Below, piece by piece: positions 1 to 12,401 of a stretch of 64,000 nucleotides of DNA. The translations under genes were made by a program, and so were the position numbers. Below the pieces are notes generated by a model. That model saw nothing but the letters and a program-made list of their open reading frames with translations. It had not been told where the DNA came from and ran no database searches. The number at the start of each line of letters is the position of its first letter. The stretch's first letter is position 1. This DNA is from Amblyornis subalaris (lineage: Eukaryota > Chordata > Aves > Passeriformes > Ptilonorhynchidae): contig JACAXG010000205.1 in NCBI GenBank assembly GCA_018881555.1, positions 124,001 through 188,000 on the forward strand, in the 5' to 3' direction.

Positions 1-110
1 ACTTCCATGTGCTTTTTCATGAGCATGTGCTTTTGTCCTCTGTCAGGAGGAGGATACTGAGTTAGATAAAATAAGGAAGGTCCCATTTTGGAGTCATAGT
101 TGATGATAAT

Positions 111-132
111 GGTCTGGTATTGGTCTGGTATT
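111..132. repeat. 11-bp tandem duplication
   Basis: Two adjacent exact copies of ggtctggtatt (111-121 and 122-132), followed by a partial third (ggt). It looks like simple slippage within an intron and no function is suggested. Confidence 0.8.
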
Positions 133-3100
133 GGTTTCATTCTTGAACTTGTGGTGAAACATAGGCTCTCCAGTCTGGTTATTAAAGTTACTTGACAAGT
201 GTTAACAAGTGATGTTAACTCAATAGTCCAAGCCTTTCCAGAGACAACATCTAGAGATTCTGTCATATGGATGAGAAGCTGCATAGGTGTTTCTGCCATT
301 CAGCTTTCTCATTTTATCATTGAAGTACTTTATTTTGCCTCAAAAAAGGCTGAACTGCAAAAATACTTTTATACCATTTCAACCAGATGTAGAGCTCAGG
401 AAGATGGAAGATGTTGATAGTTTGATAGGACTTGGAAATTTTTGTGAACCTAATACCCTTTAGAATCTGTCTGTGGTTAAATTTGTGTCCTGACATGCTT
501 TGCAGTTGCTAATCGGGTGAAGTTAGGCCACTCATAGTATCTGGTTAATAAGAAACTGAAAATATTTCACTTAAAAGTGGATTTTTAGCCAAAGATGAAA
601 TAGGGTTGCCTCGAAACAGATAGAAATGAAGAGAAACTAGCATTTGATTAAATTGCCTATAATGACAGTTCTTATTTGAATTACACTAATTTTAATATGC
701 AGAGTATGAACACCTTTTTTGGTGTTTGTCTTTTTAATAAACTGCTACAGAAAAGATAATGCAATTAATGAGTAAATCCATTATTGATTATCATATTCCT
801 CTAGCGTCTTAAAACTGATATGTTATTGCATTTTTTTTTGGTTTTTTGTGCTGCTGAAAAGCAGGGAAACAAAGGCTTTCCTGTTTAGTAGTAAGATGAA
901 CTGCTGACAGATACAGAGAACTTTTTCTGCTTACTCAAATAAGGCTGTGTCTGTCAATATTGCATATTTACCAGTTTCCTTAAAACTCTTGCTGTCAGCT
1001 TAAAAAAAAAAGTAAAATCAATTTAATGCATGTTGAACATGATTAATATTTAAATAAGTAGATTGTTACAGTGCAAAAATAATAATATTAAAAAAGCACC
1101 CAGTAACCATGCTTCACTAAAGATGTTACATTTTTTACTTATTTGCATGTTTCTAAGTGGTTTGATATAGATATATCACACTAAGGTTAGGATATCCTCG
1201 ACTTGCCAAATGCAAAAATAACCATTCAGGTTAGGGCCCTAGCCTCAGTAAAGATGATTCTTTTCTTACTGCATTTGATGGTTTTTGGGGAGACTTTTCA
1301 GAGCTTCTATGTGCTGTTCATATTTGTGCTTTACAGAATGCTCCTTCTTGAGAAAGTGCCCTCTCTTCCCAGTTAAGTGGTTAAAGGTGTAATTTGCACT
1401 TTCATCTTTTAATTCTCCTCAACTTCCCTATCCAAACAGTAATAAAGCGATGGGATTTTTTGTTTTTTGCTTTGCTCTTATCGTGTTGTTATTTGTAGGT
1501 CTTTAATAGGAAGCAAAAAGCTGCTTGCTAATTCTCCAGCTACTGGAGAATTATACCTTTGCAGATATAGTAGAAGAGTCACATCCTAGAAATGTGCCAC
1601 ATCTTAAGCTGTTTGTACATACACTGTTGTAAAAAACCTACCATGCATGCCCTTCAGATGAAGCTTGAGGCTGGCTCTTCTTGGATAAGAAGAGAGCCTC
1701 TTAGCGCTTCTAACTCCACAGAAAAGATAAAAGATCAACTTTGACACAGTTAGAACTATTGCAGATTGTGGTGTCTTTTAGAGAGGTATATGCCCAATTT
1801 AGATTGGCAGTAATTGCTGTGTATTTCCCCCAAAGTATGTATCCTGCTAAATACCTGGTTTTTTTCATGCCAGATACTGCTTGCACATATACTAGTACTG
1901 ATAGTATTATCTGAGTGACATGGACAACTCAATAAATGTTACCTATTTATTATGAAGAAGCATAAATGTGCAGCTTCTCTTACTTGTAATGAGCCGCAGC
2001 CTGAATTTGGTGATCCTCCCCTTTGGGTTTTTATATAAAGTCTCTTGGTAGATGAAGTTTTATGGTAGATTTTGTTACATACAGATGCAAAAAGATTTAA
2101 ACTCAGCTGTGTTTTCTTGATATAGTGAGAAGCTTTTAAATGAAGTGTCATTAAAGTAAATAAAAGTAAACATAAAGAAAATTGAGAAATTTTTGTCTTC
2201 CAGCTAAGGTTAAGATAACTAGAAAGACTGTTTCTGTAGATGTTCACATGTGACTTTTTGATTAAATTGTACCTTGAATATTTTTATGCTTCTGAAAATG
2301 GAAGATCAAGGGCTGTATCTTGCATGCCCTTCTACCTATTTAGTTAAAGCTGCTGTGTCATAGCAGTGATGTTGGATGTATTTAGCATTCTTTCGTGTCC
2401 AGTAAATTGTAGAGATCTTGTTTCTGTGTTTCTGGCTGCAGCTTTTTTTGTTGATGTACTTTGAACCCTTTCTGGAAGGCTTTTTATTACTTACTTTCAA
2501 AAACATTTTTAGCTCTTTCCATGTATTCTGACAAAGTGACTGCATATGTCAAAACATATGTATAGCTTCAGAGTTATCGGCTTCTAGCAGCAAGCAGAAG
2601 CTGTGGTTCTTTGAGTTATTCTTGGAGAAAGTGAGGACTTTCTATGCTAGGTATGAAGGTGGAAAGTACCAAAGGGGAAGGTGAAAACAGGAGACAAAGG
2701 AAACTTCTTGTATTGTTCTTAGTGTTGAGATGTAAATTTTGATTTGCAAAAATAATTAGTAATTGAATTTTCATGGATAAAAAGGTGGAAAAATGTGACT
2801 GGGACAGATGTATCTGCTGTGTGCTGCCCTCTCGGTTTGAATCCCACAATTCAGATTTAGCACTGGGTGCTGCTGAAGAACGGGAAACCATGTGGCTGGC
2901 TGGTGATAAGGTGGGCAGGAACAGCAGAGAGCTGTGGTTCGTGGAGAGCCTTCCTTGGCTGGATTTGCTAACAAAGGTGAATTTCTGTTCACCCTCCTGC
3001 AAAATGCCACAAGAGGTTGTCAGATGGGATCCCACGCTCGACAAGGATTTCTCTTATCTCGAATCTGCTGAATACCACAGCATTTTTTGATCGATCTTTG

Positions 3101-6100
3101 AGGTGAGATCACATTGGAGTCAGGCACTTGTGTGAAGTAGAGGTGATAAATACCGTGTTGCCCTAAAAGATTAGGATAAATGAATTGCTGCTTAACACAT
3201 TTGTTACAAAGCAGGTTTGTTAGGGGAGGCTCGTTGCCTGTCTTGAGTCAGGTGTGCCTAGGACATTGTGCATAGACTCTGTTCAGAATTAGTACAATTC
3301 CCTGTATTCTACCTAAGCTTTTTGGAAATGCTCTGAATATTGTATCATGGGGAATATCTGAAAGCATGAATTTTCTCTACTTTCATCAGAAGCTGTTTTT
3401 GCTATATGTGAGCTCTTTGGGTGTCTGATCTTGAAGCCTTAAATGTGTTTTGGTTCTGCCCTTTCTGTCATCAAGTACCACTAAATACATGCAGTAATCC
3501 TCTGGGTAACTGTTTATCTAACTCATCTGATTCATGTCTAACAAAGATAGGCACTGTAAAAGGTTAAGTGCAGAATTGGTTCTTGTCCGCATGTAGCAAT
3601 CCATTTGCTCACAGTCCAAATCATGCTATGGATCTATTGACCACTCCTCTTCTGAAGGGTTTTCTTGCTTTTCCCCTTGTAATTTGCTGAGAAGTTGGAT
3701 CAGTTCACTGCTTTCAAAGGGTGCTTGACATAAAGCTTGAATCTCAATTCTCTGTCTAAAACTGTAGATCATAATAAATAAGGTGTATCCAGAATAGCAG
3801 ATGTTGCTTTCAGAGACCAGTACAGATGAAAAGAATGCAAAGGAATATATGGAACCTGTTCTGAAGCTCTTTGCCTTCATGAGCTCTTTTGCAACAGGTA
3901 ATCTCGCTGATCTAGGTATAGAGAATTTGAGTATAAGATATCAATTCTGTATTTTTTAAATAAACAAAACCTGGATATGAAAGTTATGGTTCTGTGTTTT
4001 GGGTGTTTTTCAAGAGTCTTACAAAGTAGCAAAGAAAACTTTAAAAACTTTGTTGATAACCTTTTTAATATAAAAAATAAGTTTTGCTAAAATGCAGTAA
4101 AATTTTCCTTTTTTTATTTGCTTATATAAGTTGTTGTGTAATGCTGGTTTTTGAAAGGGTTTTTTTGGTCTTTTAGGGTTTTTTTTGACCCTGTCTGTAT
4201 TTGCTCTTGGCCATATTTGAGTTTATGCATAATGACTATGACTTCTACTACGTTGATAATTTATCTACTCAGGCTTGTCGAAACTACTCCAGCTTGCCTT
4301 TCAAAACAGGCTTCTTAATATCTCAGTTGTAAGCCTGCTAATTAGTAGTCAGTGTTGATCATAAATCAAAATTAAGCACTATTGTGTAAGCTCTGAACAG
4401 GATGAATTAAAAAAAGCTTTCTACCTTGTTTCAGGCATGTTTTTCTTGTAACTTTTTGTTTGAGGATATGTGAAATGTAGTAGCTGTCTGATGTTGATCC
4501 TTCTCAGTTAAATGCCCTGAAGTTGTGTAATAGTGTTTCTCTTATGCTTTGGGTCCGGTGGTGGTTATGGAAAGAAGCAAGTGAAAAAGAAAGATGACTT
4601 TAAAGCTGCAGTGTTGTGGGATTTTTTATTTTGTTTTTCAGTAGTCCTGATCTCATTACTTTTATATAAAACTTGTAAGAAAAGTGCTCAAATATGTTGT
4701 TTTTTATGAAGTCTCATGAGATCTGTTATATAATTACACATTCTAGGTAGGAGTATGTTTGCTATGTACTGTGTCATCCTTCATTTTCAGAGCTGTGGGA
4801 ATAGAGATTGCATTAAGCTTCCTCCTTAAAGATCCGAAGGTACTAAATTCAGTTTCTTTTAAGACATTCATACATGCTTGCGAAAATACTACTCAAAATA
4901 GCCTAACTGTATTCTGTAGCTTGTTGCTGTCTAGTCAATGGACCAATGCTAGAATTGTAAATAAAATGTATTCAGTGGGCTATGAAATCTGAGAGTAGAA
5001 GTGTGGTTGCAAAAATTGCATGATTTTACGTGGACTCTTTCAGGTTTTGTTTTCTTGAGTGGGATTCATGAATAGAAATGAATAGAACTAATTTCCAGTC
5101 CCTCCCTAATAGTGGAGTCAACGGGTTGCTCCCACTAATTATATTCCAAGGCACCAAAATGATTACAGTGCCTAGCTTTGGCTCTGGAAGGAGGAGCATT
5201 TCTGCTATTTTATGTGAATCCTGCTGCCTTGGTTGGCAAACCAGCAGCGTGTTTTGGTGGGGCCGGTGACGTGTCTCCTGCCTCACTGGTGGCTGCTTTA
5301 GGCAGTGGGAGGGGATGAGGAGTAGAAAGTGCTGTTCTGCCGTAGATGAAACAATGCTTCTGCTCCTGAAGGGAAAAGGAGTAAACAGAGCAACAGCAAG
5401 GCTCTGTGTAAGGAAGCTGGAGTCCAAAAGCATTAATACAGATATATGTGAAATAGAATATAAGGAAAAAATTGTTTGGGGCGTGTTCGTGTTTGGTTGA
5501 ATAAAGCTTACTTCCTCACTCCCATTTCTGGGTGTGGGAAGACAGACCCTGAAGTTTTGAGGAAAAAGGGAGAAGGGAGGTTTGTTTCCTTTCTGGATTG
5601 AATATAAATTATATTCCTATAATTAGACACTTTATCTAGGAAAAAGCTTTTAGATAACTAGGGCCAGCAGCAGTGATCATGCAAAAGAGCCCCTTGAGCC
5701 TGGGGAGGTATTCTGCATTCAGGTTTTAAAATTGCTGCTTTTATAGCCTAACTCTGGATTGTAGATATTTATGTTAATTATTGGAGCTGTTTCTCCCCAT
5801 ACCTTTTGTCTGGTACCAGAACTCTTGTTATTCCTTGTGGATGGAACTCACAGTGTCAAACTGCCTGTTGTCAGATCTCTTGCGTTCTACCACCTCTCTA
5901 CATGACACTGGGATCTCTTGAAGTATTTAACAAGGTGCTGAAGACTAGAAATGCCATGTAATTATATAGACTGTTGTTTTGCTGTTACTGCAAATTTTTT
6001 GTAGAATTGTGACTGTCTTTCCCTGGGAGACAATAAAAATAAATTTTTTCTGTTCTGCAGTTTACATTTGTTGGACGATTAGTTTGCACAAGTGTTACTG

Positions 6101-7676
6101 ACTAGCAAGTCTCACTTGTGTGCTATATGAGTGCATCTACAATTCAGTTTTAGCTCTGATTTAAATTTATTTTTGAATTGGATCTCCGAGTTGTTCCCAT
6201 TCACTGGGCTTTCATTCATATCACAGGGCAGTCTGGCTGGATGTGAACTTGGTTTCTTTCAGAAGAAATCAGAAGATTCTGTCAAGGATTACAGCTAATA
6301 GGGTCCATTTGCTGATTAGCATTGAGTCCATCTGCCTTGCAGCTTTTGTCCAGGAAGAGAAGGAAGAGAGTGTCAAGAGGGCTGAAGGAGGAACCGGTGC
6401 TAACTTCCTGGTAGGAAGAGATGACCACTGGTGTCTAGAAACCAAACTTGGTTCTGCCAGTTGTGGAACAANGTGTACAATAACAGAAGTTATAAACCTT
6501 TTTATAAGTCTATACTTGCAATTAAGCCCATATTAACTGCTTACAAATGAAGGCATTTTTTCTGAGCATAGCTGTTTCCAGTAAAAGTGTGGCCTGAGGT
6601 GTATTTACATCTAAGTTCCTGTAGTACAACTTCTTATGCAAATTTTGCAGTGTTTGGCTTTTCTTGTATGTAGGAAGTAGTTCGTATTTTCTGTTAGGTG
6701 ATGCTGATTTCTTTGAAAGGATAAAAGGAAGCAAAATGACTAGTACGTGCTTTAGAAGTCTCGGGGTTTTTTGTGTGTAAAAACTCTGAGAAACCATAAA
6801 AGCACATGACATATTTTACATGCAGGGTGTAAGTTGTAACTTAAACATTTCAAGTTAGATTGAATTAGCCAGAGCAGTTCTGACTGCGTTTTATTGATAG
6901 ATTACCTTGTCGAGTGTTCAAAACTTCACAGTGGCAAAAGCTTCGAGGGTGTTCATCTTAATTCTGTAAATGTCAAGGTGCTTAGCATAAACAGGTAACA
7001 CTTCAGGATTTGCCGTGGGTTTGCTGCATTTGCTTTTCCTAATGAGGAAATTAGCAGATAGTTCTGTTTCCTCTTTGACGGATGATTCCCCCCCACCCCA
7101 GTTTGTTCCCACTTGTAACATTTCAAGATGGTCAAGTAGGCATGAAGGATGCAGTAACATAGGTATGGTATTGTCTGTAGTAGACTTGAGGAGCTTACGA
7201 ATATTTGTTAAGTAAAGCCCTATAGTCATAATGATCTTTGAGATTAGCAAATTGATTCTAACAGCAAAAAGAAGCCAGCGAAAACCTCTTAAAAATCTAG
7301 TTGGTATTAAAAATGTGACCAGTTTTTTTGTGCTACTGTACAAATGCTGTGAAANGAATGTAGCTTGAAGCAAATTTGACCTGATTTGAATTACCAAATT
7401 TAATGCAGAGAGAGTATCTTGTGTCTGTTATCAAAGGCACTAAAGCTGAAAATGGCTTTTCTGTTTCTTCCTGTGCTGCAGACATTACTGTTGTTTATCA
7501 CATTAAAGATCTTAATGTTGCTCTTTGTGGGCTATTTATACTTAAATAAGAAGTTTTAAGAAGGCATACCTTGGGACTGAAAGAAGCCATCCAGGTCATT
7601 TTGTGCTTTCCCCCAGTCATGGTAATTATCTCTTTTAATCATTAAAATGAAGCCTTTCAAGTTAAAAAACGCTGTG

Positions 7677-7735
7677 CCCCCCCCCCCCCCCCAACCCCCC
7701 CCAAGAAAAGACAAAACCAAAAAACCCCAACCTGG
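7677..7735. repeat. Poly-C tract followed by A/C-rich low-complexity DNA
   Basis: A run of 16 C (7677-7692), AA, then 8 C (7695-7702), continuing into A/C-rich sequence to about 7735. The minus strand is therefore a long poly-G capable of quadruplex formation, and the plus strand is C-tract DNA. Exact length is unreliable in draft assemblies. It lies deep inside an intron, away from any exon. Confidence 0.85.
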
Positions 7736-9930
7736 GAATATGCTTTTTGTTGGAGTCCCTTCAGTATGCTTGGTACAAGGACTTCAGGAGTGGTAGTTGA
7801 AGTACTTTATTTTTCAAGAAGTGTTCCAGTTTAAATCTTCATTGTGTATGCTTTTCAATGGCTCCTTTCAGAATCGTAGTTGGGTATGTTTTAGGAAAAA
7901 TTTTGACCCAAAAATATGCAAACTTTACATTCAACCCTTCAAGATTGTTTTAAGCAGCAGAAAAGGCACAGTTTATGGTCAAGATGGGGAAAGGGGAAAC
8001 CCCTTACATCTAAGAAGAGACGGGAATATACATCTCGTGTTCTTTTTGCGGGGGGCTAGAGGTTGCCTGGATACTCCTTTTACAGTAATTGGGCAGTAAT
8101 AGAGAAGGATAATTATTTTTGGTTTTGAATTTACCGGTATGGTTGAAAGAAACAGCACAGCACCGTGATACAGATTGCAGCCCTGCACCTCCGGTTGAGG
8201 GGGTGGAACCTGCTGTGAAATGTAGCTCTGGTGTACGAGTAGCAAGTGAGGCCAATTACAAATAAGTCTGTTGGTCACTTCACTACCTGAATTACCTCTA
8301 GAGCAATTTAGGCTCATAATTCAAATGAAGCATTATTAGAGATGAGTAGGGAGGAAAAAAATAGGTCTTAATGGAAATTTGGAAGGAATGATGGTGTTTT
8401 GCAGGGGTGATAGTGCCAACCTTGATCTTTATTTTACAATGTAGAAGAATTTAGGTCAAACTGTAAAAAGTAGTTAGCCTGAAACACATGATGTAAAGAG
8501 GAAGTTTGTTGTGGTTGTTTATGGTGAGTTTATTTTTGGAAGGAATGTTCTTGGGAGAGCAGAGGGCTTATTGATGTACACTGTAACAGCTCAGTGCAGC
8601 ATATTTTTGTTGAAGTTTGAATCTTGCCTAGAACCATTTTCCACAGCTTTCCGATTGATTTTTTTGCAGGACTCTTTCACTGCAGCATAGCTGGATGCTG
8701 AGGTGATTAGTGCTGCCCTCCCTGTATTATACTCGATTTAGGACGGAGTCCTTGTTTTCTCTCTGATCAGTCTGGGTGACTTAAGTGCTTCACTGTTGAG
8801 AAGTCTTATTCAGAAGCAGCATGGATTTGGGCTGCTGTTTTCAGATATAGTTCACAGTTTATTTTTTGATTTTATTTAAACTTACTTATACTTTTTGAAG
8901 ACTTTCCAACTTTCTCTTCTTCAATTCTCATTCCAGCCCCCGGGTTTCTGTTGATTTTCTGGTATTTGCTTGCATGCTGGTTTACCTTTGGATGGGTATT
9001 GATGTTTGAGACACCTTACAGTGCAGCATAATGACTGAATTTGTTGGCTTCATCTTTTCAATTCCCTATCCTTTAGGCTGCTTAATTATGTCTTCATTTT
9101 TGTGATACTGACTTGGCTGTCATTTTGCCTGTACTTTCAGAGAACAGAGTTCCCGACAATGCTGTGGGTATTCAAGTACAAAAAAACACCCGTTTTTTTA
9201 ATCATAGTAAGTTTGAACAATAGCTGATGTTTTTAGAAGGGTAAACGTTCCCCTGTTCCCCCCTCTTTTTATAAGGCTGTTGTGCTACTGGTCATAGCAT
9301 TTGGAAATGGCTAGGAAAAATCCAGACTTGCATCTTCCTTTTCAAAAGTAGTAGAACCAGTGGAAACTCTTTGTCAGTGAGTGCCTTAAATACAACTCAG
9401 TTTTGGAGTTCTATATGTCATCTGGCTGCCTTTTTTTTTTTTTTCCCTTTTACATCAATACTAGTGGATTTCTTTGACGTGGCTCTTTTTTTCCACCAAC
9501 CAATCTGATGGTGGCAAACTGTCTTTTTCTAGGCCTCCTTCAATCACTTTAATTTTGGTAGATCTGTCATGTGACTAGTATAAAGTTACCACTGGAAAAT
9601 AACTAGAGTTGCTGTCTCCAAGATTGCTGGGTCCTTTGAGAGGTTTCTCATCAGAACATGACAAGGATGATGAGCATCACAGATGTTAATGGATAGAACA
9701 CTGTGCAGAAAACCACTTTTTTATTGTGGCATTGAGTTACGATTAGACTTGTTTATTTCCAGGTTCGTGTTTTTCTCATTTTCTTCTAGCTTTTCGATAA
9801 TTGCATGTCTTTAAAAACTCTAAAACCTGAATGTGTATTTTCATTTCAGTATCATGAGTTTGTCAGCTGCTTTTCCTAAACTAGGTTATGGTAACTTTTA
9901 GGAAAATGAGACTTGAGTACTTCTCCTTGC

Positions 9931-10020
9931 CAAAAAAGCCCAAAACCAAAACACAAAACACAAAAAAAATACAAACACGCAAAACAAAAACAAGCAAACA
10001 AAAAAACCACCCCAAAATTT
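9931..10020. repeat. A/C-rich low-complexity tract
   Basis: About 90 bases of A-rich sequence with interspersed C (repeated 'caaaac'-like words). On the minus strand this reads as a G/T-rich, T-dominated tract. It may be decayed simple sequence or an old poly-A tail. No adjoining retroposon body is recognisable. Confidence 0.7.
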
Positions 10021-12195
10021 AAAAGGTTTGCTTGTTTAATGAAAAACAGAACAAAGTGAAGGGGGAGAAAATTAAATTCTGCATTCCATATGAGGTCAGC
10101 CTCTTTTTGACTAGTTTTTTTGTAGAGCTTTTTTTTTTTCTGAGTCTCCTATGTTTTTTACAGGTGCTGGAATTCTCTTTTCAAGCTCTTTATTAATGTA
10201 GTGGACGACTCTTTAAAGATGCTTGGATGGGAAAATTTGGTTGATGTAGAGGGTGTCATTGCCATGAGTAAGAGAATGGAAATAACTCTTCATAATTTTT
10301 AAGTACTTGAAAAATCATAATATCCTCAGTGGCGTTTATAAAATGTCCTTCTGGTTTAATTAGAAAAACTGTGATCCAACAATAGCAGCTGTTCCTCTAG
10401 GCTGAAGTTCAGATCTTAACCTGGCATAAGTCTTTGCTGCTGCTGAAAGAACTAATAGCACTTGGCCCAAATTGGATTAGTGTGCAAATCCAGCTGGGGT
10501 GTTTTCTGGGAGCTGCAAGGAAGGTTAGTCTTCAGTCTGTTTGCAGCATGGCAAAGGGAATTCTTGTGTCAGCACAAAGGAGTGGCTTGGAGGCTGGGAT
10601 TTTTTTTTTTTTCAGTGGCAGTACTGGTTGATATGATGGTTGAGAGGCATTTGTTTCAGAAAGTTGTCAAAATGAGCCTTGGTTGTATTGGACTAATGTT
10701 TTGACTAAAACTGTTGAGCATTATATAATGTTGTGGTTGTAAGGAAGGATCTGTGTTTATGTCTGAGACATTTTTCTTGAAGAATTTTGACTTCTCTAAT
10801 CGGAAGAGCAGCTTATCCTATGGGTACTTTCCTACTAAAAATACTAAATGAGGCTATGTATAAGTCAGTCTTGTAGGGTGCAGTTGAAAAATATTCCTAG
10901 ATAAATGTTTAAAAATTGTATTTTGGGAATTCTGTATGTATCTGAAACTTTTGAAGGCTCAGGGGAAGAGCACAACCGGTAGCACTGCTCAACTTAAGTT
11001 ACACATCAGATCAGCTGCTGTTTGTGGATATACATCACTCTAGACTTTGGCAACATGCTTTTGACTTGACACTTTTCTTAAGCACTGGTTGTTGCAGCTG
11101 CTGCCCAGTGTGGTGCAGGATGAAGGCAAGTATTTGTTCCTGGTGTTAAAAGTACAACTTAAATGTTTGTAAATGACACATCCTTTAGCATAGTGTGGTC
11201 TTGGTTTTAAATTAGTTTTTTGTTTCCAAATGAACCATTTGTGGGGTATGGAAGTCTTATTAATATGCATTTTCAGATGACTCCCCAAGTTTTTATCAAA
11301 TGGGGAGCTTTCACATATAAACTGTAAGTAAACAGCTCATGTTAATCAGGTGTATCTCACTTGCACTTCCATGCCGCACTGAAGTTTAACTTAATTTTTT
11401 TTTTTAAAGTCTCATTACTATTTCAGGAGAAATATGTATATGATATATAATTTTGAACAACAAACTTGAATAGGAATGTGATGATTGATTACTCAAATTA
11501 ATTTTTAAAGATGGCACAGGAAGTATGAGAAGATCTTTGCTGTGGGACAGCAACACCAGACTTCTTCAATTCAGATTTTGAAGTTCAGATAAAATGAAAA
11601 TCCATAGTACTGCAAAGATGGTATCCTCATATTCTAGCTCAGGAAATGTAGAAATTATTAGACTATTTCATGTGCTTCTAGTCCTATAAATGCAAATAAC
11701 TTTGAAGTCCATAGTGAAAGTCAGTCTTAGCATAGCATAAACATTGAAATAAAACATGAGGTGAAACTGATGTTTTGTATTAAATAGATTAATTTAAAGG
11801 GATACCATTACACTGTAGTGGACGAGAAGTTGCAAGATTTCTTTATTTTTTAGGTCTTGGAGACATACACTGCTGGTAAAAGTGTGGAATATATACAAAG
11901 TTGCTAATTTAGAGGAAACTGACTATAGACAAGTATTTATTCATCACTTTTCTGTTACATCAATGCCAGGCAGAGCAGAAAACAATAGCTGCAACTCAGC
12001 AGGCATTGAGACAGAAAAGAGCATGCCAAATTTTCACTTATTTACCAAGCCGGTATTGGTTTTTGCATTGTATTTGACTGAATGATTTAAGAATTTATGT
12101 GAAAAAATATTTTAAGAATTATGTTTCGTATTTCTTTTGACTAAACTCATTGAATATCATCCTCATGTTCTGTAAAGGACAAGCCTATGACTTAC

Positions 12196-12401
12196 CAGAT
12201 TCTGCGTCCTTGGCTCTGGGCTGTGTCCTGTCTAGCTGGCAGGAATTCCAGAAGGAGTCCTGGTCCACCTCCCGTGTCTGTCCTTCGGTCTCATCTGCTA
12301 CAAAACATAGCAAGCACTCCAGACAGGTTCTAGGATATCGCCTTATCTTCAGACCTGTCCGTGTGCCTTTCCACTTTGTAAACATACGCGTCTGTTGTTG
12401 G
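12196..12401 (-). other. Exon-like open block on the minus strand inside the intron
   Basis: On the minus strand, 206 bases are bounded by 'ttttgtag' upstream and 'CTG|GTAAGT' downstream, a strong donor. One frame is open throughout and beyond (12185-12418), reading ...MFTKWKGTRTGLKIRR... with no motif I recognise. The block is richer in GC and CpG than its surroundings, and the flanks from about 12150 to 12890 have A and C in excess, opposite to the T-rich host intron. The plus strand is also open here, so openness alone is weak evidence. It could be an antisense or noncoding exon, an inserted fragment of another gene, or chance. Function unknown. Confidence 0.25.

Noticed and set aside
6918..7397. 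159-codon minus strand frame in the first intron
   Set aside because: It includes an N, lies in ordinary AT-rich intron, shows no recognisable domain and has no splice or promoter context.
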